Below, in pieces: positions 1 through 9,310 of a stretch of 18,831 nucleotides of DNA. This DNA comes from Setaria digitata (lineage: Eukaryota > Nematoda > Chromadorea > Rhabditida > Setariidae). Each line of letters begins with the position of its first letter. The first letter of the stretch is position 1. The notes under the pieces were generated by a model that saw only the letters and a program-made list of their open reading frames with translations, searched no databases and was not told where the DNA came from. The translations under genes were made by a program, and so were the position numbers. The stretch covers positions 1 through 18,831 of the forward strand of contig RCAB01000794.1 in NCBI GenBank assembly GCA_003640385.1, written 5' to 3'.

Positions 1-215
1 TTTTTTTTTGCTATTTCTGCACTTCGTTATTTCTAATTGATACAGTACGAACTTAATTACTTAGAGAACCAAACAATAGTAAGACTTAATAAATCAAATA
101 TTTTATAATAATTTATTCAATACAGTGGAATGAACAGAAATAATATGGGAAATTTTAATTAGAAGAACAGGAGGGAAAAAATCCATCCGTAAATTGTTGT
201 AGGAGAACTAAAAAT

Positions 216-280
216 TTACGTAAGACGAAAAATCCATCTTATAATTCATTAACGTAAAGTAAAAGATATTACTTACGTAA
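216..280. promoter_or_regulatory. Cluster of TTACGTAA palindromes
   Basis: Perfect 8-bp palindromes TTACGTAA occur at 216-223 and 273-280, with a one-base variant TAACGTAA at 250-257. TTACGTAA is the known core for PAR-type bZIP factors (CES-2/ATF-2 class in nematodes). Three sites in 65 bases is more than composition predicts, but there is no gene start beside them. The right-hand site also overlaps a donor-like GTAAGT on the minus strand. Confidence 0.3.
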
Positions 281-426
281 AAAAAAAAGGATGAAAAACG
301 ATGAAACTTTTCGCCTTCAACTTCTTCATCTTCCTTCTTCTTCTTCTTCAGTTTCTTCGTCTTCTTCGGTTTCATTTTTGACAAATGAATGAAAGAGATT
401 CGCTGCTGCTGCTGCTGCATTTTCAT
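277..426 (-). CDS. Weak minus-strand exon candidate, Gln/Lys/Glu-rich
   Basis: On the minus strand ATG (426-424) opens a frame reading MKMQQQQQRISFIHLSKMKP, then KKTKKLKKKKKEDEEVEGEK and FHRFSSFFFY. It reaches TAC|GTAAGT at 277/276, a consensus donor in phase 0. The composition (CAG run, Lys block, acidic block) could belong to a nuclear protein, but it is also what CTT/CTG simple repeats on the + strand produce. No promoter, trans-splice acceptor or downstream exon is visible on the minus strand before the window edge. Kept only because start, frame and donor agree. Confidence 0.15.
402..418. repeat. Short GCT/CAG triplet run
   Basis: GCTGCTGCTGCTGCTGC on the + strand, CAG on the minus strand, where it would encode the Gln run of the weak exon candidate at 277-426. 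CTT-rich DNA (about 318-366) lies just beside it. Confidence 0.85.
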
Positions 427-709
427 TCTACAGTTTTTTTTTTGTTCTAATTCATTAATTTTTTTCTAATTGTTTGAAGGCCGAAGGCATGTCACTTGTC
501 GTATAATTCACCCTTATCCCTTTCTGGAAAAAAAAAAAAAAAAAGAATAGAAAAAAAAAAACTTCATCATTCATTTGAAATTTCCCATCAAAATGAGAAG
601 CTTGAATTGTTACGACTTAGCTTTTTCGTCAATTTTATCCCTCTTTTTTTCCCTTTCACTCATCCTCTCTCTCTCTCTCTCCCTTTTCCTTTCTCTTTCA
701 ACTAGTAAA

Positions 710-762
710 TTTTCATTTTCATTTTCATTTTCATTTTCATTTCATTTCATTTCATTTCAATT
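710..762. repeat. TTTTCA hexamer array grading into TTTCA
   Basis: Repeated TTTTCA units shift to five-base TTTCA units towards the right end. It sits in a strongly pyrimidine-rich stretch (about 620-900) with an adjacent CT microsatellite at 663-690. Confidence 0.85.
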
Positions 763-1047
763 TTTTTTTTCGCCTCTACCAATAACCATTTTCATTTATC
801 AATTCATCTTCTCTATCCATCTATTCATTTCATCCCGTTCCTCTTATTTCAATTTTTATTTAAATTTTCTTCATTTTTTTTTTATTATTTTGCAAAATCC
901 TAAAAAAAAAAAGAGTTAAGGGAAAAGTTAGGAGAAGATGTAAAAACTGGTCAAGGACACTTATCTCTTCTTTTCATCCCAAATATCATTTTATTTTTCA
1001 GCTAAAATTGCTCTTCATGAAAACTAAGAAGCATTGCTTCCTCCTTC

Positions 1048-1455
1048 AGATTCCCCCATTCAACGTATCGTGTTCAGATTCCCTCAATTCAACCCAGTGC
1101 CTTCTTCAGATTCCCTCAATTCAACCCAGTGCCTTCTTCAGATTCCCTCAATTCAACCCAGTACCTTCTTCAGATTCCCTCAATTCAACCCAGTGCCTTC
1201 TTCAGATTCCCTCAATTCAACCCAGTACCTTCTTCAGATTCCCTCAATTCAACCCAGTGCCTTCTTCAGATTCCCTCAATTCAACCCAGTACCTTCTTCA
1301 GATTCCCTCAATTCAACCCAGTGCCTTCTTCAGATTCCCTCAATTCAACCCAGTACCTTCTTCAGATTCCCTCAATTCAACCCAGTGCCTTCTTCAGATT
1401 CCCTCAATTCAACCCAGTACCTTCTTCAGATTCCCTCAGTTCAACCTAATTTCAG
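1048..1455. repeat. 32-bp minisatellite, 12 copies, with 64-bp alternation
   Basis: The unit starts AGATTCCCTCAATTCAACCC and ends AGTRCCTTCTTC. Copies begin at 1076, 1108, 1140, 1172, 1204, 1236, 1268, 1300, 1332, 1364, 1396 and 1428, exactly 32 bases apart. A 28-base degenerate copy precedes at 1048, and the last copy decays into CAGTTCAACCTAATTTCAG. The variable base in AGTRCC reads G,G,A,G,A,G,A,G,A,G,A across copies 1-11, so from copy 2 the array is built of 64-bp dimers. Because 32 is not a multiple of 3 and the unit has no stop in any + frame, three overlapping open frames of 106-152 codons arise. They encode rotated versions of the same peptide and are not evidence of a gene. Confidence 0.97.
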
Positions 1456-3263
1456 CACACTCTTGAGCTAAAATTCAAATACCAAATTAAAATTTTTTTT
1501 TAATCTCATCTGATTAAGTATCACACAACTTTTGTTAATCCTTCCCCACTCACCATTTTTTCCATTGCATAGCTCTGACTTTTTAGCTTATATAGGAAAA
1601 AACAGCTTTTTTTTTTTTACTAGAAACTTTTGATTTGGAAAACAAAATGGAATTTTATTCTTTCCATTAGTTTTTGAAAGTCCAAACTTTTTTTGGTTTA
1701 TAGTTTGGCTTTTTATAAAATATATTTATTGTTTGGCTTCTTATATATTATATTTATTTCAGTATTCATATACAGATTTGTGCCAAATTTTAATTAATTA
1801 ATTTAATATATATTTAGAAATAGAAAAACATAAACAAAAATTGCATCAAACTTATGCATAAATTTTTCTAGTTTTTTCCTGTATATGTCTTTATAACTTT
1901 AAAATTTCAGTTACTTAATTTAATATTTCAGGATTCAAAGACGGGCAGACACACACACATACATAGATGCCAAATTTCATATATATATATATGAATTCAA
2001 GATTTTTCAAATTTCGCAGTTATAAACATTTGTCGAATCGCTTAGGGATGAAAAATATGCATACAATAAAATTTTGACTTTGAGACGGTGAAGGTTAAAA
2101 AATAGTTATCGATGAGAAAAAAAATTATTGGATGATAAATATTATTGAAATTTATTCAACCATTTTAAAATTTTCAAATTCATTGTTTCGAAAGGGAACA
2201 TTGTAAAAGTACTACGATAATATTATCATTGTGATTTAACAATGGTTAAAATCTTTTCAAATTTGTTTCTTTTTTCTTTTTATTTTTTTGCCTTTATTCT
2301 TTTCTTGAAGTTATCGAATTTTAGCAATTTTCTTTTTTTTTTTTTTTTTTTTTAAATGTTTTCCAAATTTTTAATTTTTTTCCTATTTCCTTTTCATCAT
2401 ATTTCATTTCATCCCTCGAATGTGATAATTTATTTAGGGATGATATATTGTGGATATTTTAATCATTGCTGACAGCTTAACGTTGTCATTTTATTTTGTA
2501 ATTTAAAATTAGTTATTTTCTAATGCTCAAAATTTGGCACAACAGTTGCACTTTTTTCACTTTTTTTTCTTGCTTTCCTATATAGTTTGTAGTAAAAAAA
2601 AAAAAAAAAAAATTAGCAAAAAAGGAAAAAATTAATTAGAACGAAAAAGAGTGTGAAAAAAATGATTAATTTTTGATTCCAAAAAAAAAAGAAAAGGAAA
2701 AACAAAAGGAGATATATTTTTTTATTCAGTCTATTCACAAAAAAAAAACTATTTATCATATCGATTCAAACATTAATAATTTCAAATGATAAATTGGCAA
2801 TGAAAAAAAGAAAAAAAAAAAAAAGGCTATAAAAGGATGGATAATAAAATGGAATGTGTCATATTACTTCATCATTTTCCAATTTCTTTTGCTACGAAAT
2901 ATCCATTATAAATTTAAGAAATTAGTAAGTTGAATTAAGCTTAAATTTCACTTTAATTTCTTTTCATTCTACCATTTCTCTCTCTCATTCATTGACATTA
3001 TTTTTTTATCTTTGTTTTCATAGAAATTTTGAGAAAAGAGAAAAACGAAATTCTCACAGACATATTTAATTTCTCTTATTCTTTTTTTTTTTTTTTTACT
3101 ACCTTAAATAATAGAATTTCTTGAAGCAATTTTCACATTATTAATAAAACAATTTCTTTTTTTTTTCTTTCAGTGAAAAAAAAAAATTTTGAGTTATTTA
3201 AATGAGCAAATAATAATAAAATAATTTATATGAAGTGAGAAATAATAGATTCATTATCTTTAG
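1456..3263. other. AT-rich spacer, no gene seen
   Basis: Homopolymer runs of T and A up to about 20 bases and a short CA/TA run at 1950-1992. No open frame of interest, no exon-like island with matching splice sites, no RNA gene. Confidence 0.7.
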
Positions 3264-3835
3264 CTATTATTATCATCATCATTATCAAAAAAATTACCAT
3301 CATTGCAGGAAAATTATAAATTATTCACCATTAGTATTAGAATTTAAAATTTAAGATGTGAAAAAATAATTGCTCAAAATTGATCAAAATGCTTAAATTT
3401 AATAGCAAATGATGATAATATCTTCAAGAGATAAATAGTTTATTAATGCAAATGCTGCTTGGTAATTAATGAATAATAATGCTGATGATGATGAAATAAA
3501 TGTGATACTAAATCATAATATTAACAAAAGACGTATTAATTGAAGAATTTAGAGGTGCATCCAATACTACTACTACTATGCAGCATTAGCGCTTTTTAAT
3601 TATTCATATCATGGTAATTATCATTATCATATTACTATTAACATCGCTGTTATCATGATTTCTATTGCTTTCATTAATGCCATCATAAAATTATCGTTAT
3701 TCTTGTTGTTCATTCACTATCGCCATCATTATTATTTTTATCGTTACCCGTTATTACCATCATCGCTGCCGATTCAATTATTATTCCTATTATCATTATC
3801 ATTATCACTATCAGTATTATTATTTCAAGTATTTT
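3264..3835. repeat. Cryptic ATY/ATR trinucleotide repeats
   Basis: ATC/ATT triplets dominate 3264-3310 and 3600-3830 (TTATCATCATCATTATC, ATTATCATTATCATTATC). The complementary ATG/AAT triplets occur at 3405-3420 and 3470-3500 (AATAATAATGCTGATGATGA). The run creates a 64-codon + frame at 3655-3849 rich in hydrophobic residues, which I attribute to the repeat. The opposed arms could pair as imperfect hairpins. Confidence 0.7.
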
Positions 3836-4003
3836 TCTATAAAATCTAATTAATGCCTACATCGTTCCTCTCTGTCTCACCTCAAATCACTTTTCAATGC
3901 TTCCTTTGTCTTTACAAACCCCGACCTTTAACCTTCTATTTGAAGTCTGGGAAAAAAATTGCCATTGAAAATAAGCGGAAACAAAAAGATGAAAACAAAG
4001 AAG

Positions 4004-4240
4004 CAGTGAGAAAGAGAGGAAGAGGAAGAGAAAGACAAAGAAAAAGAAGAATAAAAGATTGTAATATTTGTATATACATTAGCGGTAAGGGAAATCTCTT
4101 ACAATGAAAAGAGGCAAAGGATAGAGGTATTATAAAAGCAAATAAAGCATTTTTCTTCTCTCTTTCCTCTTCCTCTCTGCCCCTTTCTCTCTGTCTCTTT
4201 TTCTCTTTCCCTCTCTGTCTTTTCTCTCTCTTTCCGACAT
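4004..4240. repeat. Purine tract facing pyrimidine tract, imperfect inverted repeat
   Basis: A purine-rich stretch at about 4004-4050 is followed by a nearly pure pyrimidine stretch at 4150-4235. AGAGAGGAAGAGGAA at 4013-4027 is the exact reverse complement of TTCCTCTTCCTCTCT at 4164-4178, 136 bases apart. Long homopurine/homopyrimidine mirror-like tracts can form triplex structures. A 149-codon minus-strand frame (3936-4385) crosses this DNA; its Ala run, Lys/Arg/Glu block and Leu/Phe block each come from a simple repeat, so I do not call it a gene. Confidence 0.65.
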
Positions 4241-4304
4241 GTATCGATATGGAAGATTTTGGAAAAGAGAAGGAAGGGTAAGGTACGGCTGTGAAATAAT
4301 TGAT

Positions 4305-4333
4305 TGCAGCAGCAGTAGCAGCAGCAGCAACAG
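4305..4333. repeat. CAG/GTA trinucleotide run
   Basis: Reads GCAGCAGCAGTAGCA then GCAGCAGCAACAG: eight or nine triplets with one CAG to TAG change. It codes Ser, Ala or Gln runs depending on frame, but no supported gene contains it. Confidence 0.85.
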
Positions 4334-4379
4334 ACAATTTTGGTTTAGATTGTCTCATACAAATGACACTTTTAGAATC

Positions 4380-4700
4380 TCTCATTCCGCTCCCCCGCTA
4401 CTCCGCGATGTCCATTCCGTGATCCTAAGCTCTACTCCTGCCTCACATCCTTCTTCTGAATTCCTTACTGGTTCCTCGTAATTTCATGCCGTTCCGCACG
4501 GCTCTTCCGGCTTTCCACGTTACTCTCTCGCTATTCCGCGATGCTCTCCTCCCGCGATTCCACGCTGCCTCTCTCTCCAGCGTTCCGCGTCATTTCCACT
4601 CTTCTTCCCCTCCCCTGCCATTCTCCAGAGAGCTCTCCTGTAACTTCCTCATACTTCCATACTGCTTCCTCGTGATTTCCCGCATTTCTCGATACTCCTC
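4380..4700. repeat. GC-richer degenerate minisatellite, motif RTTCCGCG
   Basis: A pyrimidine-rich stretch clearly richer in C and G than its flanks. ATTCC/GTTCC/TTTCC cores recur about every 10-25 bases, often as TTCCGCG or TTCCACG (for example near 4384, 4402, 4414, 4491, 4532, 4557, 4582). Intervals read CTCTCC or CTCTCTCG. On the minus strand the motif is GCGGAAT followed by GCGAGAGAG. It is best read as an old diverged tandem array with units of about 20-25 bases. Open frames on both strands here (4486-4812 plus, 4590-4802 minus) have no recognisable domain and are most simply a by-product of scarce stop codons in CT-rich DNA. Confidence 0.6.
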
Positions 4701-4812
4701 CTCATTCCATCCAGTCGTAAAACCCGTCCATATTTCATTCAAAAATCTATGCCCAATGGTCAAGAATGAACATGTCCATTTCAGACAACTCTTACTACTC
4801 ATTTGGGAGTAG

Positions 4813-7690
4813 CACTGAAATTGCCAATTTGAATTGCATCATTTTTCAGTCATTCCAGTGGGAAATGCATGTATTGAAGATAATTTTGATAACAATAATT
4901 CAGTGATATAGTATTATTTAAAATACTATTACAATTTCTTATTCTTTCACTAATTTCATTTCCATCCATTTCTCAGAATTTTACCGAAAATATAACATTG
5001 GCAGTTTTGTATTTTCCAGTATTTTCTTCGCATTTATCTTCCTTTCTTTTTTTTTCATTTCGTATTTATTTCATATTTCGAAATTAAGTATTCTTTTTCT
5101 TTTCATTTAATACTTGAGCTGAAAAAGAAATTTTTTTTTTTTTCTAATTCCATCATATATTTCTTTTTATATTTTTAATCTTTTTTTTCTAAATGCTTTT
5201 TTTTTTTTAATTTTGTTTTTATAAGCAGAAAAAAAAACGCAATATTATATGGTATAGATTTTGATTTCATTTTCCTTTTTCCTTTTTTTTTTTTTTTTGT
5301 TTTTTTATTCCTTTTCATTTCTTTTAGTAATTTCAATATTTCGCTCTTTTTTTTTTTTAGCATTATAATTTTGTAAATGGAAAATTTCATTTCATTTACA
5401 TCATTTTATTTGCATTATCATATCATCATTTCAGCAGTTATTTCAACTAATTATTATTTTTTTTATCCTCATTAATCATTTCCGGTTAAAATTTTTACAT
5501 ACATCAATCATAATCCGCTTTTTTTTTTTTTTTTTCTTCTACAATTGAATTCACAATGATCCATCTCTAACACATTGCCGTATTTTCGATTTTATCAGAT
5601 TTTTGTATATTAAAGCGAAAATGTCACACTTTCTCGTTACAGTTAGTAATTTTAATTTTGGTATTTAATTGAAATTTTATTTTTCTTCCTTTATATTTCA
5701 ATTTTTTTAATTACATTTTACGGCTGTTTTACAAATTATTTTCATTACTCATTGGAATAGATGAAACAATGAAATTTTCATAATTAAAATTTATAAACTT
5801 CCTATCTCATTTTTTTTTCTTCATTAATTGTAAATTAACTATGCAAAATTCTCTTATTTTATTCGTAAATTTTCTTTTTTCCTGTCTTTTTATCGGCACA
5901 TTAAAAAAAAAAAAAAGAAATAAAAAAGTTGAGAGAATTGCAATACATGTCAAGAAATAACTGACATTTGTTTGCATGACCTAATTTATTTGAAAATTGA
6001 GCATTTCAACAGCCGCATACTGATAATTTAGTTTCAAAAAAGAGAAAAAAATTTTTTTTTGTATTAAATATTTTGTAGCTTTAACTTTAGCTTTAAGACT
6101 TCAAATTCAATCTTATATTAAAATGAAAAAAAAGGCTTTGTAAAATTTCAGACTACTATTTGCTAATTAAAATTGTGATTTTTTGAATCACTTTTTAGCT
6201 CTTTTAAAAGTGCAAAATAATGAGGAGAAAATTTAGAAAAAAAAAAAAAAAAAAAGAAAGGAAGAAAAAACATAAATGAACTTTTTTTTTTTTAAATTAA
6301 ATAGAATTATTATAGTAAAAGGTAATTTAATCATTCGTTATGCTTTTTGAATATAATTTTGATGGCTCATTAATAAAAGTATGTGAAGAAGTACTTTCAA
6401 TTTGTTTTTTTTTTTTTTTTTTTTTTAATTTTTTCCTTTTGTGCTTACATTTTATGATATCACTTTAGGATGAAATGTTTTTTAGAAAAAAATTTTTATT
6501 TAACAAATACGAGTTGAAAAATATAATTAATTCGAAAATGCTAAAAATAATTTAGCAAACTCGATATAAATTATTAATTTATTTATTTTACTCTAAAAAA
6601 AGAAAAAAAAAAACAGGAAAGTGTTGAGAGAGTAAAAAGCAAATAAATGAACGAAATAAAATTGATGCTCAATATGTTAGATAAACAGTTTGTTAGTTGT
6701 TGCATTTGATTGAATTTAAAAAAAAAAATTTCTTTTTTTACGAAAAAAAATTTCAGTTTGCGAAAAATTATTCTCAAAGTTGAAAAATATTTTTGAAAAA
6801 TTTTCAATTTGTCAGCCTCATAATTTCAGATTGTTATATGATGGAGTTTTTTTTTTTTTATATTAAGTTTTTATTTTTTTATTTTTTGAAAAAACGTTGC
6901 GTAAACATGGTTTCTTTTTGATACAGCTTTATGAAATATTTTATTTTCTGAAAAATTCGATTTTTTTTTTTCCAAATAGTTTTATAAATAAAATATGGCT
7001 TCCGTAAATAGCGTTCGTTTTTCTTTCTTTTTTTTTTTTTTTTTTGAAATTTAGGGACAAAAAATGAAGAAAAATTGTTCTGTTCTTGTTTTTTTTCTTA
7101 TTTCTTCTGAATTAATAGATCAGAATATTTTTTTTCGCTAAATTTTAAAATTTTGTTCAATTCTTTGTAGATTTTCTGCTTCTAGTTTTTTTTTCTTTTT
7201 AATTTATCCATCTGCTGATAACATATAAATTTATAGTCGTATTTTTCTTTTCTTTTAAATTAATTCGTCGTAGAATTAAAGAATACAATCATTTGTTTAC
7301 TTGGTTGTTAATTATTGAACAATAAAGATTTAGTGTATAAAAACTGTGCAAAAAGAAGAAATATTATTTCTTTAAATCAAATCTTTATTTTACATTTTTT
7401 TTTTTATGTATACTTCTTTTTTTTCAAGATCAATGATATTTATTTTTCGCTAAAATTTTATACCCATCCATTTTTAACAATAATCCTGGTTTTTTTTTCT
7501 CCCTTTTTTCTCTCTTCTTTCAGAGTTTTCAATTTTTAAATTTCATTTTTTTCTTTCCTTCTTAAAGTTCCATTTTTTTTCCTGCTAAATTTATAGTTTC
7601 AAGATAATTTAACGCTCATTTTATTTCTCATCAATATAATTTCTGTAGATTAATTTCATTTGTAAAAAATTCTACTTCATACTTATTAGT
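4813..7690. other. AT-rich spacer, no gene seen
   Basis: Long T runs on the + strand (for example 5521-5535, 6404-6426, 7029-7045) and fewer A runs. The short frames at 5175-5390, 6583-6807 and 7315-7539 are Lys/Phe/Ile-rich and look like chance. Strand bias of T over A is compatible with intron or upstream DNA of the + strand gene but does not prove it. Confidence 0.65.
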
Positions 7691-7698
7691 TATCTTTT

Positions 7699-7886
7699 TT
7701 ATCATTTGTTATCAATTGATTGTTATAAATGTTATCACTTATTTATCACTTGTTATTGCTTTCTTTTTCCTGCTATTTCTGTTGGAAAAACAAGTGAAAA
7801 CATACAGTACAGTTGAAAAAGAAGATCAGCCAATTTAGATTCAACATTTTAGTAAATCTACATATAGGCTGTAAACTTGGTTCTCA

Positions 7887-7931
<45 letters not shown>

Positions 7932-7956
7932 CTCTCTCTGTTATCAGTTGTTATCA
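7699..7956. promoter_or_regulatory. Cluster of six TTATCA (GATA-type) motifs
   Basis: TTATCA occurs at 7699, 7709, 7732, 7743, 7941 and 7951. The reverse complement TGATAA is the core bound by GATA factors such as ELT-2 in nematode intestine. From the base composition I would expect less than one in 260 bases on both strands. A CT microsatellite (7891-7939) lies between the two subgroups. The function is a guess; no transcription start can be placed nearby. Confidence 0.3.
7891..7939. repeat. CT microsatellite
   Basis: About 18 TC dinucleotides, a short T run, then CTCTCTCTG. A 92-codon + frame (7813-8091) passes through it only because CT repeats lack stops. Confidence 0.95.
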
Positions 7957-8311
7957 TTTTCAGTAACTGTAAAGAAATATCAGGAAAAACAGTCGGTAAG
8001 AATAAAAGAAAAAAAAAAAGAAGAGGTAAAAAACTTAACTAGTCTAGACTTGTTATTCGTAGTGAACTATATAGACAAAACTAATGAATGAAGATATTGG
8101 AATTGAAAAAGTATTGATTATTATTGTTTAATAGTCTCTCATCTTGATGATGACCTTCGGAAATGGTCACTAAAAGTGGACATTATTAGTATTGGGAAGT
8201 TGAACGAAATATTATTAGATGAAAAAAAAAAAAGAAGAAAAAGGGAAGTGTTGAAATTGAGAATTGAAAAATTTCATCGCAAATGTTTGGATTTCGAAGG
8301 ACAGAATTGAA

Positions 8312-8345
8312 TAAGTGAATGAATGAATGAACGAATAATGAATGA
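8312..8345. repeat. Short GAAT tetranucleotide run
   Basis: Reads GTGAATGAATGAATGAACGA and on to ATAATGAATGAC. An imperfect tetranucleotide repeat in noncoding DNA. Confidence 0.7.
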
Positions 8346-8388
8346 CTCAATGAGAATTTCTATACTATGTGGTCCATTTTTTTTTTCG

Positions 8389-8390
<2 letters not shown>

Positions 8391-8427
<37 letters not shown>

Positions 8428-8600
8428 NTATTTTATCTCCTCTCTCTCTCTCTCTCTCAGATGTAGTTAATTCAGTTTTTAAGTATTTTTTTTTTATTTG
8501 TTTTTTTTTTTATTTTTTTTTTATTTTATCTCCTCTCTCTCTCTCTCTCTCTCTCAGATGTGGTTAATTCAGTTTTTAAGTATTTTTTTTTTTTTATTTG
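8391..8600. repeat. CT microsatellite with one N and a duplicated flank (probable assembly artefact)
   Basis: CT repeats run to the N at 8428. Then 8429-8500 (TATTTTATCTCC, CT run, CAGATGTAGTTAATTCAG, T run, TTATTTG) is repeated at 8522-8600 with a longer CT run, a longer T run and one change (GTAG to GTGG). As at 12876, repetition around a single N suggests overlapping contig ends that were not merged, or slippage in simple-sequence reads. Confidence 0.75.
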
Positions 8601-9103
8601 AATATATAAGTGATGTGAAAATAATTTGATTAATAGAATGTTTTTCTTTTTTTAATGTATTAATTTGATATTTCATTATTGTATTGCCTCTTTTTTTTTA
8701 GCATTTTTTTTTTTTTTTTTACACTTTTTATTCCAAAATTTTCAAAATTTTGGTGAGCAAATTTTTAATATATTACATAATAAGGTATTCCTATACTAAA
8801 AGATTTTCCTTTTTTTTTTTTTTCCAGTCTATTTTTTAGTAAATTTTTCTAGACTCTATTTAATGAACTTTCTGAGCTTATAATTAATGAACCTTACAAA
8901 GTGACGCATACAACTAATTGTCTATCTCTGAAAGGACACTATTTGTTATGACTTTGTAGCTTCCTTACTGATATTATGATTTAACTAAATTTCCAATAAA
9001 ATTTATTTATCAGACAAAAATTCACCGAAATTAGTTTGTTTTGAATTTTGCAAAATAAATTCGAAACAAAACTAATATTTATTTATTTAATAATGATTTT
9101 TAA
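8601..9103. other. AT-rich spacer, no gene seen
   Basis: T runs at about 8691-8720 and 8810-8825. No exon-like island is recognised. Confidence 0.6.
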
Positions 9104-9310
9104 TTAAGCAAGAGCACGAAATGAATGATTAGCCGTAGACTTTTCTGAATTTTGCTGATTTATAGCCGAATAGACTTTCAACATTCCGTCTGCTTCATTA
9201 GTGTATATCCGAATAGTCTGACCCCTAATTTGTTCTAATAGTTGCTTGCATATCCGGAATGAGCTTGTTCCGGCAATTTCATTGTATCCGGAAAACGATA
9301 CTTTTTCCAA
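9104..9310 (-). pseudogene. Isolated minus-strand open frame, possible gene relic, unrecognised
   Basis: On the minus strand an open frame of 68 codons runs from a TTG just after a TAA to a TAA at about 9104. It reads VSFSGYNEIAGTSSFRICKQ, then LLEQIRGQTIRIYTNEADGM, and ends ANHSFRALA. Residue use is balanced rather than low-complexity, and the DNA is visibly richer in C and G than several kb on either side. It has no ATG before codon 43 and no good splice acceptor upstream (TTGGAAAAAG is poor). I do not recognise the protein. It may be the last exon of a minus-strand gene nested in an intron, a decayed retrocopy, or a chance frame. The + strand carries four related short motifs, AGCCGAA or ATCCGRA, near 9164, 9208, 9252 and 9287. 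Confidence 0.3.

Larger units (their letters stand above)
1..1047. other. Low-complexity spacer, no supported gene
   Basis: T, CT, TTTTCA and CTT repeats with A runs. The + frames at 496-705 and 575-919 consist of Ser, Phe, Leu and Lys runs from these repeats. Only the TTACGTAA cluster and the weak minus-strand exon candidate stand out. Confidence 0.7.

Noticed and set aside
1008..1471. Three overlapping + strand open frames of 106-152 codons
   Set aside because: All come from a 32-bp repeat without stops; they encode rotated forms of the same peptide.
3936..4385. 149-codon minus-strand open frame
   Set aside because: Built of Ala, Lys/Arg/Glu and Leu/Phe runs from CAG, CT and GA simple repeats; no domain and no gene context.
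4486..4812. 108-codon + frame and its 70-codon minus-strand counterpart
   Set aside because: CT-rich repeat DNA lacks stops on both strands; no recognisable motif or splice support.
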